This document shows, piece after piece, positions 7,091-15,805 of a stretch of DNA of 64,000 nucleotides (the first letter of the stretch is position 1; the number at the start of each line of letters is the position of its first letter). Origin of the DNA: Alteromonas_F sp964429915 (GTDB lineage: Bacteria; Pseudomonadota; Gammaproteobacteria; Enterobacterales; Alteromonadaceae); the NCBI GenBank assembly GCA_964429915.1, contig CAYSDZ010000011.1:1-64000 (forward strand), written 5' to 3'. The position numbers were made by a program, and so were the translations under genes. Below the pieces are notes generated by a model. It made no database searches. It was not told the origin of the DNA and saw only the letters and a list, made by a program, of their open reading frames with translations.

Positions 7091-8088
7091 TGGAACGCTT
7101 CGCCCGACAAATATGCCTCAAAGAAGTAGGCGAGCGTGGACAAAGCGTATTAAGCAATGCTCATATTGTTATTATTGGTTTGGGCGGCTTGGGCTGCCCA
7201 GCTAGCCAGTATCTTGTCGGTTCTGGCATCGGCAAACTGACTTTGATCGATGCCGATACCGTCTCTGAAAGCAATTTACATCGGCAAATACTCTTCACTG
7301 AGCAGGATATTGGCAAAAGCAAAGTGCGCTGTGCGGAAAAAAAATTACGCAAATTAAACCGTCAATGCACGATAGAGGGGGTGGATGAAGCGTTAACACC
7401 AGACAACGTTAGTAACATAGCTAACACCGCAGACATTATTTTAGATTGCGCGGATAACTTTGCCACCAGTTATGTGCTATCTGACTTCTGTTACGCACAC
7501 CAACGCCCGCTTATTTCGGCTTCAGTCATTGGCTTCTCTGGGTATGTTGGGGGTTACTGTGCTGGCAAGCCTTCTTTGCGCGCCTTATTCCCCGACCTTC
7601 CCCTTCAATCACAAAATTGCGCTAGTGCCGGTGTGATGGGCGCTGTTGTTGGCAGTTTGGGGGCAATGCAAGCTCAATTTGCTATTAATACACTATTAGC
7701 ATTAAGTCCCTCTCCTATTGGACAAATGTTGACGCTAGATATGCGCAGCTTTCATCAATCGAGTTTTAGGTTTGACCACGCGTCCGAACCGACAAAAGAC
7801 CGCCTGTTGCAATTTATTAGTTGCAATAGCCTGTCGAGCGAAGATTGGGTGGTAGATCTTAGAACCGAATTAAAGGACAAACCGACACCCAGCGCATCAA
7901 ACCCCATTCAGGTCGAAAAAATAAGTATTGACGCCTTTGAAGCCGAACCGCGTTGCCCTCAGCCACATCAAAGAGCGGTATTTGTTTGTCAAACCGGTCT
8001 TAGAGCATGGCGCGCGGCAAGAAAACTTCAAGAAGTGTGGAAAGGCGAAATCAAACTTATCGCGCTCGGCACAAACCCCATTTCGTAA
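7090..8088 (+). CDS. thiF: ThiS adenylyltransferase with C-terminal rhodanese-like domain
   Basis: This protein of about 332 residues has an E1-like adenylation domain (RFARQICL, the nucleotide fold VIIGLGGLGCP, ESNLHRQILF, DCADNFATSY, and QNCASAGVMG with the cysteine equivalent to E. coli ThiF C184). It ends in a rhodanese-like region with the six-residue loop CQTGLR. It should adenylate ThiS and perhaps receive persulfide sulfur itself. The two CxxC zinc motifs of E. coli ThiF are not seen. The GTG at 7090 overlaps the thiE TAG and has AAAGG 10 bp upstream; GTGs at 7069 and 7081 are alternatives. Confidence 0.9.
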   Translation: MERFARQICLKEVGERGQSVLSNAHIVIIGLGGLGCPASQYLVGSGIGKLTLIDADTVSESNLHRQILFTEQDIGKSKVRCAEKKLRKLNRQCTIEGVDEALTPDNVSNIANTADIILDCADNFATSYVLSDFCYAHQRPLISASVIGFSGYVGGYCAGKPSLRALFPDLPLQSQNCASAGVMGAVVGSLGAMQAQFAINTLLALSPSPIGQMLTLDMRSFHQSSFRFDHASEPTKDRLLQFISCNSLSSEDWVVDLRTELKDKPTPSASNPIQVEKISIDAFEAEPRCPQPHQRAVFVCQTGLRAWRAARKLQEVWKGEIKLIALGTNPIS

Positions 8089-8138
8089 GCGAAATACCCC
8101 ATTAACCCCACCCATTAATCCCGAAAGTAAGGAACAAT

Positions 8139-8849
8139 ATGACTACGCTTGTATCACTACCCAATTACGGAAAATCATTCACTCTACTGCGCTCTGGTTG
8201 CGAAACGCAATGGCAAGACTATATTAACCATGATTTTGTAAAAGGCTTAAGCGACGGCACCTTGCCACAAAAAGCATTTTTACACTACATGGTGCAAGAT
8301 TACGTGTATCTTGTGCATTATGCGCGAGCATGGGCGATGGGAGTGGTTAAAGCCGAAACGCCAGAGGAAATGCGATTGTGCGCGGGTACCGTAGACTCGC
8401 TGATCAATCATGAATTCTCACTCCACATTAAAACCTGTAAGGCCAATGGTTTAGATGAAGATACCGTATTTAACGCCAAGGAAAAATTAGAAACCATTGC
8501 TTATACTCGCTACGTCTTAGATTCAGGCGTACAAGGAGACTTCCTCGATTTAATTTTAGCCCTTGCGCCTTGTGCATTTGGTTACGGTGAAATTGGATTA
8601 AGAGTTAAGGCGCAACAAAATGAAGGTAGCACCAACCCTTACCAACCGTGGATAGACACCTACGCCAGCGACAAATTTCAAGAAGTCTGTGTAAAAGTGG
8701 GTGAACTCGTAGATTACGCGATAGCACGAAGAATCGGCGATAATCCGAGCCAAAGCCCCCGATGGACGCGTTTACAACAACGCTTTACCACCGCGGTAGA
8801 ACTAGAATCTGCATTTTGGGGAATGGGATTAAAAGGGTTAAACAAGTAG
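8139..8849 (+). CDS. tenA: TenA-family aminopyrimidine aminohydrolase (thiaminase II)
   Basis: This 236-residue helical protein is TenA. It hydrolyses aminopyrimidine breakdown products of thiamine to HMP so the ring can be salvaged. The catalytic-cysteine region LAPCAFGYGEIG and the upstream helix VQDYVYLVHYARAWAMG are typical, as is the NHEF motif. It lies 50 bp after thiF on the same strand and is probably the last gene of the riboswitch operon. With HMP uptake and ThiD it forms a salvage route for the pyrimidine half. No terminator with a U-tract was seen after it. Confidence 0.94.
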   Translation: MTTLVSLPNYGKSFTLLRSGCETQWQDYINHDFVKGLSDGTLPQKAFLHYMVQDYVYLVHYARAWAMGVVKAETPEEMRLCAGTVDSLINHEFSLHIKTCKANGLDEDTVFNAKEKLETIAYTRYVLDSGVQGDFLDLILALAPCAFGYGEIGLRVKAQQNEGSTNPYQPWIDTYASDKFQEVCVKVGELVDYAIARRIGDNPSQSPRWTRLQQRFTTAVELESAFWGMGLKGLNK

Positions 8850-8916
8850 AGCGTGTCGGCTATACTGAGCTCTTCATTGTTAATAATCATGAGGTTTCCT
8901 TATCCGGATCCAAGTT

Positions 8917-10512
8917 ATGTATAGCCGTATCAGCATTTATTTACTCTTGAGTTGTTTGTGTTTGCTGACTCTATTAGCAGCATGCTCACACTCATCGATA
9001 ACGCGTTTACCTCAAGCACAGACACAATTTAAAATACTGGGAATTAATGATTTTCATGGCCAAGTGCCACACATTCAAAATCAGGGCGGCTTGTATTCAC
9101 TTGCGTCGCATTTATTGAAAGAAATAGAATCGACGGATTCACCCACGTTCATTTTGCATGGCGGTGATCATGTAGGTGCAAGTCCGGCACAATCCGCACT
9201 GTTACAAGATGAACCTGCTATCGATTTCTTAAACGAATTACAGCGCTATTGTAACGAACGAAAAGGCGCAGCTTGTCATATTTTAGGCACTGCGGGAAAC
9301 CACGAGTTTGATGAAGGCAGTGCCGAAATGCTACGGCTATTACAAGGTGGGAATCATGCCAATGGTCCTTTCTTAGAGACAAAGTGGAAAGGCTCCAATT
9401 ACCAAACCTTAAGTGCCAATGTGCGAGATAGATACACAAATGAACTTTTACTTCCTCCCTACGCAATTCATACAGTTAATGGCATTGATGTTGGCTTTAT
9501 TGGTATCACACTCGACAGTACACCTAAGTTAGTCATTCCAGGAAGCCTCGACAATCTGACGTTTGTGTCACAAACTCAAGCCGTTAATGAGTTTTCGCAA
9601 GCGCTACTGCAAAAAGGCATCAAAGCACAAGTATTGATTATTCACGATGGCGCACAAATGGATTTCTATGCAGGCCCCACGCAGAACAACCAATCCATTC
9701 CAAGTGATTCAGCGTTCTATCAATTCATTCAAGCCTTACCTGAGGAAATCGATTTGGTAGTAAGCGGTCACTCTCACAATTTCACCAATGTAAGAGTTAA
9801 TACCAAGTTGGGAAAATCGGTGTTGATCACACAGGCATTTTCGTCGGCAAGAGCCTATGCTGAAATCCAAGTCTCGCTTAACAATACAACAGGTGATATC
9901 GATAACACCTCTGCAACGATTGTACGAACGCCAAGCGCTTATCGAGGTAATCTAAGCCAAGGAGCACAACACACCCTTAAACTACTCGCCTCGATAGTGA
10001 GCGATTCAAAACGTTTCGTGCAGCAGCTCACTGAGGGATATTTAAACACTTTCAAACCACAAAATGATGGCCTCGCCTTAGGTCAGTTTATCGCAGATAG
10101 CCATAAATATGCGCAAAACACCGACTTGGGTGTGATGAACAAAGGTGGCGTACGGGCAAAGTTACGTGAAGGAAAAGTCACATGGGGTGATATGTTCGCG
10201 ATACAGCCATTTTCTAATCAACTTATTGTAAAAGAATATACTGGTGCCGCTATTAAGCATCTTGTTCAAAACGGCAGTGACCTATGGAGCACCAACCTCA
10301 CTCAGCATAGCGACAATCGCCTATCCATTAACGGCAAAGAAATTGAAGATAACCATCGTTACTCGGTTGCAGGCAATGAATACGTAATGAATAGCAAAGG
10401 CTTTGCTGACGGTAAGCTGACTGCTACAGGCGGAAAAGATGTAGACGCCACAGTCGATTACATCAAGCGCTTGCCAACACCTTTTGATTTTACAAGCACG
10501 ACCGAAAAATAA
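8917..10512 (+). CDS. 5'-nucleotidase/UshA-family metallophosphoesterase lipoprotein
   Basis: This 531-residue protein begins with a lipoprotein signal ending in the lipobox LLAAC (Cys23), so it is probably anchored in the outer membrane. The metallophosphoesterase domain shows INDFHGQ, GGDHVG, GNHEFDEG and SGHSHNF, which supply the two-metal site. The C-terminal nucleotidase domain shows NKGGVRAKL and FAIQPFSNQLIV. The family removes phosphate from nucleotides or sugar nucleotides outside the cytoplasm. E. coli UshA is soluble; this one is a lipoprotein. It follows tenA by 67 bp but has no functional tie to it. Exact substrate unknown. Confidence 0.88.
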   Translation: MYSRISIYLLLSCLCLLTLLAACSHSSITRLPQAQTQFKILGINDFHGQVPHIQNQGGLYSLASHLLKEIESTDSPTFILHGGDHVGASPAQSALLQDEPAIDFLNELQRYCNERKGAACHILGTAGNHEFDEGSAEMLRLLQGGNHANGPFLETKWKGSNYQTLSANVRDRYTNELLLPPYAIHTVNGIDVGFIGITLDSTPKLVIPGSLDNLTFVSQTQAVNEFSQALLQKGIKAQVLIIHDGAQMDFYAGPTQNNQSIPSDSAFYQFIQALPEEIDLVVSGHSHNFTNVRVNTKLGKSVLITQAFSSARAYAEIQVSLNNTTGDIDNTSATIVRTPSAYRGNLSQGAQHTLKLLASIVSDSKRFVQQLTEGYLNTFKPQNDGLALGQFIADSHKYAQNTDLGVMNKGGVRAKLREGKVTWGDMFAIQPFSNQLIVKEYTGAAIKHLVQNGSDLWSTNLTQHSDNRLSINGKEIEDNHRYSVAGNEYVMNSKGFADGKLTATGGKDVDATVDYIKRLPTPFDFTSTTEK

Positions 10513-10534
10513 AACGAATGATCTGAGCAGGAAA

Positions 10535-10747
10535 CGGCTTTGATCGGGGGTAACTGCATACTTTCTTTTTACTATGGCGAGGGCTTAATGAGGGGGCTAA
10601 TGAATAAAAGAAAGACGCTGCAAGCACATCCATGTGTCGCTCGGCAAAAAACGTCCTGTTTTTTGACGCTTTCTTTTATTCATTAGCCCCCTCATTCGCT
10701 ATCCAGCGTCTTCGTAGAAGTATGCAGTTACACCCGATCAAAGCCTG
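10535..10747. repeat. Long imperfect inverted repeat (about 213 bp)
   Basis: Two arms of about 85 nt face each other. The outer parts pair at 10535-10561 with 10720-10747 (core TTTGATCGGG with TAACTGCATAC). The inner parts pair from about 10588 to 10616 with about 10663 to 10691 (AATGAGGGGGCTAATGAATA and AAAGAAAG). Between them the spacer of about 45 nt holds a smaller hairpin (AAAAAACG, TCCTG, TTTTTTGACG). The right arm ends where the epd stop codon begins. It can act as a two-way terminator for the convergent genes. Its size and shape also resemble a small non-coding mobile element (MITE). Confidence 0.8.
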
Positions 10748-11752
10748 TTACTTAAACAGCACCTCGGCGGTATCTAACATACGGTTCACGAAACCCCATT
10801 CGTTATCGCACCACACTAAGGTTTTTACCAACTTACCGTGACTGACTCGTGTTTGAGTTCCGTCAACAATGCAAGAATGCGGATCGTGATTAAAATCTAC
10901 CGATACTAGTGGCTCTTCAGTGTAACCTAATATGCCAGCTAACCGCCCCTGTCTCGCCTGCTGAATAGCATGATTGACGGCAGCGATATCTACGTTTTTG
11001 CTTACTGTGACACTTAAGTCCATTGCAGTCACGTTTACTGTAGGTACTCGTACTGCAATAGCTTCAAACTTTCGTGCAAACTTTGGCAGTATGCGCTCTA
11101 TACCTGCCGCAAGCCGTGTATCAACCGGAATTATAGACTGGCCCGCGGCTCTTGTTCTGCGTAAATCGGGATGGTAAGCATCAATCACTTGCTGGTCGTG
11201 CATTGAAGAATGTATGGTAGTGATGGTTCCGCTCTCTACGCCAAACGCATTGTCGAGTGTCTGTATCACCGGCACAATACAATTTGTGGTGCAAGAGCCG
11301 GCCGATAGAATACGCTGTTCAGGCGTAATGCTATTGTCGTTTATACCAAAGATGATGGTGTTATCGACATCTGATGGGCCGGGTTGAGAAAACAATAGCT
11401 TTTTCGCCCCAGCGTCTAAATGTGCTTGGGCTGACACTCTATCGTTGAATACGCCAGTGCATTCTAGTACCAAGTCCACATCACATTCTGACCAATTGCA
11501 ATCGGCAATATTCGCATGATGAGACAATCGAATATCGTCACCTGCTACGTTCAATAAATTGCCTTGAAGGTCTACTGCGTACCCAAAACGGCCGTGCGTT
11601 GTATCGTACTTTAAAAGATGAGCAATCCCTTTTGGGTCTGCGAGTTCGTTGATCGCCACCACCCGCATGGAATGCGTGCGCCCTGTTTCATACAAGGCGC
11701 GCAATACATTTCGGCCGATGCGGCCGAAGCCATTAATGGCAAGATTTATCAT
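10748..11752 (-). CDS. epd: D-erythrose-4-phosphate dehydrogenase
   Basis: This 334-residue enzyme of the GAPDH superfamily has the Rossmann start INGFGRIGRNVLRAL and the catalytic cysteine C154 in SAGSCTTNC. HSSMHDQQVIDAYHPDLRRT marks it as Epd and not GapA, where the matching region reads differently. Epd oxidises erythrose 4-phosphate to 4-phosphoerythronate, the first step of DXP-independent pyridoxal phosphate synthesis; pdxJ of the same pathway is at 55382. It is 7 bp after tkt, which makes erythrose 4-phosphate, so the pair is an operon. The usual next genes, pgk and fba, are absent. Confidence 0.93.
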   Translation of the reverse strand: MINLAINGFGRIGRNVLRALYETGRTHSMRVVAINELADPKGIAHLLKYDTTHGRFGYAVDLQGNLLNVAGDDIRLSHHANIADCNWSECDVDLVLECTGVFNDRVSAQAHLDAGAKKLLFSQPGPSDVDNTIIFGINDNSITPEQRILSAGSCTTNCIVPVIQTLDNAFGVESGTITTIHSSMHDQQVIDAYHPDLRRTRAAGQSIIPVDTRLAAGIERILPKFARKFEAIAVRVPTVNVTAMDLSVTVSKNVDIAAVNHAIQQARQGRLAGILGYTEEPLVSVDFNHDPHSCIVDGTQTRVSHGKLVKTLVWCDNEWGFVNRMLDTAEVLFK

Positions 11753-11759
11753 TCAGTCT

Positions 11760-13751
11760 TTACAGCGCCTTTGCTGCATTCACAACTGCATCAACGGTAA
11801 TACCGAAATGCTCGAACAACTCTCCGGCAGGTGCTGACTCACCAAAGGTATCCATGCCAATAATCGCACCATTTAACCCAACATATTTATACCAAGACTC
11901 TTTTGCCAACGCCTCGACGGCAACGCGTTTCGCCACAGCAGAAGGGAGCACTGATTCCTTGTATTCAACAGATTGACGGTCGAATAGGTCAGTACATGGC
12001 ATAGACACAACACGCACCGCTTTTCCACTTTCTGTTAACTGAGCAGCAGCGTCTACAGCTAAACTTACTTCTGAGCCTGTTGCAATTAATATAATCTCAG
12101 GGGTTTCATCACAATCTTTCAGTACATAACCGCCTTTTTCTACGGCATTTAACTGCGCGTCTGTACGTGCTTGTTGCAAACAACCTTGACGAGTAAAAAT
12201 AAGCGTAGAAGGCCCGTCTTGTCGTTCAATAGCGACTTTCCAAGCTACGGCTGATTCCACTTGGTCACAAGGACGCCAGTTATCTAAATTGGGCGTTGAG
12301 CGCAATGCAACCAGTTGCTCCACCGGTTGATGGGTCGGTCCGTCTTCTCCTAAGCCAATGGAGTCGTGGGTGTAAACAAAAATTTCAGGCAATTTCATTA
12401 GTGCGGCCATACGTACAGCATTGCGTGCATATTCCATGAACATAAGGAAGGTCGCACCGTAAGGCTTGAATCCGCCGTGTAACGTAATGCCGTTCATCAT
12501 GGCAGACATACCAAATTCACGCACGCCATAGTAAATGTAATTACCATTTGCATCGGCTTTTTCAACTCCTTTGCTGCCCGACCAGATGGTTAAATTTGAA
12601 CCAGCTAAGTCAGCAGACCCCCCCAATAACTCTGGAAGCAATGGGCCGTATGCATTTAATGTGTTTTGTGATGCCTTACGCGTAGCGATAGTGGCAGGAT
12701 TGGCTTGCAACTCACGAATATAGGTATTGGCTTTTTCAGAAAAATCTTTTGGCAACTCACTGGCTTGTCGACGCTTAAATTCAGCGGCTAATTCAGGATA
12801 AGCTTTACTGTATTCGCTGAATAAAGCATTCCATTTTGCCTGTGTCGCCGCGCCTTTATCTTTTCCGTTCCATTCGGCGTACACATCTTCAGGCACTTCA
12901 AATGCAGGGTATGTCCAGCCTAATGCTTCTCGCGTTTTGGTAATTTCGTCTTCACCTAACGGCGCTCCATGACACGACTCTGTTCCCTCTTTGTTAGGAG
13001 AACCAAAGCCGATAACGGTTTTGCAACATATTAATGTGGGTTTGTCAGTTTGCGATTTTGCTTCAACAATGGCGGCTTCAATTTGCTCGGGGCTATGGCC
13101 ATCCACACTAGAAATAACATGCCAACCGTACGATTCGAACCGCTTAGGTGTGTCGTCAGTAAACCACCCTTCCACTTCTCCGTCGATGGAAATGCCGTTG
13201 TCATCCCAAAATGCGATGAGTTTGTTTAACCCTAATGTGCCAGCAAGTGAACAGGCTTCATGAGAAATACCTTCCATAAGGCATCCGTCACCTAAAAACG
13301 CATAGGTATAATGGTCGACAATGTTAAACGTCTCTTTATTAAATTGCGCCGCTAGCGTTTTTTCGGCTAATGCCATACCCACAGCATTACTGATGCCTTG
13401 ACCCAGCGGCCCTGTAGTGGTCTCAACACCGGGCGCATAACCATATTCAGGGTGGCCGGGGGTTTTTGAGTGCAGCTGACGGAACTGTTTTAACTCTTCG
13501 ATGGGTAAATCATAACCCGATAAATGCAGTAGTGAATACAACAGCATTGAGCCATGGCCATTAGACAGCACGAAACGATCTCTGTTGGACCATGTCGGAT
13601 CAGCAGGATTATGTTGTAAATGGTCACACCATAACACTTGGGCAATGTCGGCCATTCCCATTGGCGCGCCGGGGTGACCAGACTTTGCTTGTTGAACCGC
13701 ATCCATACTCAGTGCACGAATGGCATTGGCTAGTGTTCTTCGGGTTGACAT
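11760..13751 (-). CDS. tkt: Transketolase
   Basis: This 663-residue protein is a full-length transketolase. The N-terminal half binds thiamine diphosphate (SGHPGAPMGMADIAQVLW, the GDG motif in FLGDGCLMEGISHE, and the DDN metal ligand in FWDDNGISIDG). The middle domain has EFGMSAMMNGI with the catalytic glutamate, and the VYTHDSIGLGEDGPTHQP loop. It moves two-carbon units in the pentose phosphate pathway and supplies erythrose 4-phosphate to Epd downstream. It is divergent from metK. Its cofactor is the product of the thiamine operon in the same window. Confidence 0.98.
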   Translation of the reverse strand: MSTRRTLANAIRALSMDAVQQAKSGHPGAPMGMADIAQVLWCDHLQHNPADPTWSNRDRFVLSNGHGSMLLYSLLHLSGYDLPIEELKQFRQLHSKTPGHPEYGYAPGVETTTGPLGQGISNAVGMALAEKTLAAQFNKETFNIVDHYTYAFLGDGCLMEGISHEACSLAGTLGLNKLIAFWDDNGISIDGEVEGWFTDDTPKRFESYGWHVISSVDGHSPEQIEAAIVEAKSQTDKPTLICCKTVIGFGSPNKEGTESCHGAPLGEDEITKTREALGWTYPAFEVPEDVYAEWNGKDKGAATQAKWNALFSEYSKAYPELAAEFKRRQASELPKDFSEKANTYIRELQANPATIATRKASQNTLNAYGPLLPELLGGSADLAGSNLTIWSGSKGVEKADANGNYIYYGVREFGMSAMMNGITLHGGFKPYGATFLMFMEYARNAVRMAALMKLPEIFVYTHDSIGLGEDGPTHQPVEQLVALRSTPNLDNWRPCDQVESAVAWKVAIERQDGPSTLIFTRQGCLQQARTDAQLNAVEKGGYVLKDCDETPEIILIATGSEVSLAVDAAAQLTESGKAVRVVSMPCTDLFDRQSVEYKESVLPSAVAKRVAVEALAKESWYKYVGLNGAIIGMDTFGESAPAGELFEHFGITVDAVVNAAKAL

Positions 13752-13883
13752 AGTTACTCCTGCGTCTGCAATTAGGTAAAGTGAGTCCTAAACTCTTTTA
13801 GTGTATTTTTGCCTACTCGGTTACTTAGTGCAACGAGTTTCGTTCTTTGATCACAATTCAGTCAGGCTTACTATGCCTATTAT

Positions 13884-13915
13884 GGACTTTTAGACGTCTA
13901 GAAGTAAAGACTGGC
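13884..13915. promoter_or_regulatory. MetJ-type operator (tandem met boxes)
   Basis: Four adjacent 8-mers, GGACTTTT, AGACGTCT, AGAAGTAA and AGACTGGC, resemble the MetJ half-site AGACGTCT; the second is a perfect match. MetJ with S-adenosylmethionine binds at least two tandem boxes and represses methionine genes including metK. The array sits about 76 bp before the metK start, between metK and tkt. Confidence 0.7.
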
Positions 13916-13991
13916 ATTTGAAATAAATCTGCACTACACTTGCCGCTACAAAAACATTTTATGACAGAAATTTTGCATTCGTGGAGACACC

Positions 13992-15137
13992 ATGGCAGCA
14001 CAGTTATTTACTTCAGAATCAGTTTCTGAGGGACATCCAGACAAAATTGCAGACCAAATATCAGATGCAGTTTTAGACGCAATATTAACGCAAGACCCAC
14101 AGGCAAGAGTAGCTTGCGAGACCTTCGTCAAAACCGGTATGGTTTTAGTGGGTGGTGAAATCAACACCTCAGCATGGGTAGATATCGAAGAGCTGACTCG
14201 AGAAACAGTCAACGATATCGGCTACACTCATTCAGACATGGGCTTTGACGGAAATTCTTGCGCCGTACTTAATGCTATCGGCAAACAATCCTCTGATATT
14301 AACCAAGGGGTAGATAGAGAAGCACCTGAATTACAAGGTGCTGGAGATCAAGGGCTGATGTTTGGTTACGCCAGTGACGAAACTGATGTTTTAATGCCTG
14401 CGCCCATAACTTATTCTCACCGTTTAGTACAAAAACAGTCAGAAGTGCGACGCTCGGGTAAATTAGATTTTCTTCGTCCTGATGCGAAAAGCCAAGTTAC
14501 CTTTGTGTACGAAGATGGCAAACCTGTAGGCATTGATGCAGTAGTACTTTCAACTCAGCATAGCGAAAGTGTGAGTACTGCAAACCTCAGAGAAGCAGTG
14601 ATGGAAGAAATCATAAAGCCTGTCTTGCCTGCTGAGTGGTTGTCGAAAAATACCCAATATCATATTAATCCGACAGGCCGTTTTGTGATTGGAGGCCCGA
14701 TGGGTGATTGCGGATTGACGGGTCGTAAAATTATTGTTGATACCTACGGGGGCATGGCTCGTCACGGTGGGGGGGCGTTCTCTGGAAAAGACCCTTCAAA
14801 AGTTGACCGCTCAGCGGCTTATGCTGGGCGTTATGTAGCTAAAAACATTGTTGCTGCCGGATTAGCTAAACGATGTGAAATACAAGTATCTTACGCCATT
14901 GGCGTGGCTGAACCTACATCAATCAGTGTCGAAACGTTTGGAACAGGTAAAGTCGATAATGCCACTTTAGTCGCGTTAGTGCGTGAACATTTCGATTTAC
15001 GCCCTTACGGATTAATCAAAATGCTAGACTTAGAACGTCCTATTTACAAAGCAACAGCTGCATACGGGCACTTTGGTCGCAATGAATTTCCTTGGGAAGC
15101 GACTGATAAAGCCGAAGCGCTCGCCAACGCGGTATAG
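13992..15137 (+). CDS. metK: S-adenosylmethionine synthase
   Basis: This 381-residue enzyme makes S-adenosylmethionine from methionine and ATP. It has the N-terminal ATP motif SVSEGHPDKIADQISDAVLD, the GAGDQGLMFGYA hexapeptide region and the glycine-rich GGPMGDCGLTGRKI loop. Length is standard. The ATG follows GTGGAGACACC, which has a good ribosome site. Tandem MetJ boxes about 76 bp upstream indicate repression by its own product. metK next to tkt-epd is a common gammaproteobacterial arrangement. Confidence 0.98.
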   Translation: MAAQLFTSESVSEGHPDKIADQISDAVLDAILTQDPQARVACETFVKTGMVLVGGEINTSAWVDIEELTRETVNDIGYTHSDMGFDGNSCAVLNAIGKQSSDINQGVDREAPELQGAGDQGLMFGYASDETDVLMPAPITYSHRLVQKQSEVRRSGKLDFLRPDAKSQVTFVYEDGKPVGIDAVVLSTQHSESVSTANLREAVMEEIIKPVLPAEWLSKNTQYHINPTGRFVIGGPMGDCGLTGRKIIVDTYGGMARHGGGAFSGKDPSKVDRSAAYAGRYVAKNIVAAGLAKRCEIQVSYAIGVAEPTSISVETFGTGKVDNATLVALVREHFDLRPYGLIKMLDLERPIYKATAAYGHFGRNEFPWEATDKAEALANAV

Positions 15138-15144
15138 AAACCGA

Positions 15145-15699
15145 CTATACGAAAGGTTGCATCCATTCCGAGACGTCACATTGGCGCGTTTGATTCGCGC
15201 CAAGTTTTATAATCTCGTTGGTTTTTAAATAGGTTTCCTGCACTATTTTTGCGTCATTACTGGCTCGGTGTCGATTGTCGTTTCTACGTGACATCATTAC
15301 TTGTTTGACTCGATTCCATATATTCATTTGACTTTCTTTAAGAATAAGCTCTAGTGGACTAAGCTTAAACGACATAGACACGCCAGTTTCATTAAACAAC
15401 TTCCTGATCCACGTATCATCAACAGTCCAACCATCCGAGTACACGGTGGTATTCTGCAAAAAAGCATTGAGTTGCAAACACACTCGTTTGGCTTCCGTCC
15501 CGTATTGCAAGAGGTCGCTTTTCTCAATGCCGTGCAGCTTTGCAGCAGTCTCATCCCAATGAGTCCAATTTTTTAATGGCTTAATTAACCGACAAAATCG
15601 CCTTCCGTCGCTGGTTATTAAACCAATTTCAATCGGGTAACTGTATTTTCCAAAACCACTCGCTTCGATATCGATGACATTAGGAGATTCGACGACCAT
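15145..15699 (-). CDS. DEDDh-type 3'-5' exonuclease
   Basis: This 184-residue protein has the four acidic metal ligands plus histidine of the DEDDh exonuclease fold: D10 and E12 in VIDIEASGFG, an aspartate near residues 89-95 in YSDGWTVDDTW, and H144 with D149 in HRASNDA. It is close to RNase T and the DnaQ epsilon proofreading domain in size but is neither by sequence. It should trim DNA or RNA from the 3' end; the substrate is unknown. It converges with metK at a 7-bp gap and has no obvious operon partner. Confidence 0.82.
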   Translation of the reverse strand: MVVESPNVIDIEASGFGKYSYPIEIGLITSDGRRFCRLIKPLKNWTHWDETAAKLHGIEKSDLLQYGTEAKRVCLQLNAFLQNTTVYSDGWTVDDTWIRKLFNETGVSMSFKLSPLELILKESQMNIWNRVKQVMMSRRNDNRHRASNDAKIVQETYLKTNEIIKLGANQTRQCDVSEWMQPFV

Positions 15700-15805
15700 G
15701 TTATTCTTCTTTTACTTTGGCGTAGGATTAAACGTTATAGACTAAATGCGCTACCTATAACGTAGTCAATAAAACAATAAATCACCAACTTATATGCAAA
15801 TCGTT

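Noticed and set aside
7928..8227. 99-codon frame bridging thiF and tenA
   Set aside because: It overlaps both real genes in another frame and shows no domain.
10535..10747. A small gene inside the inverted repeat (69-codon frame at 10632)
   Set aside because: The frame follows the palindromic DNA, has no ribosome site and no similarity.
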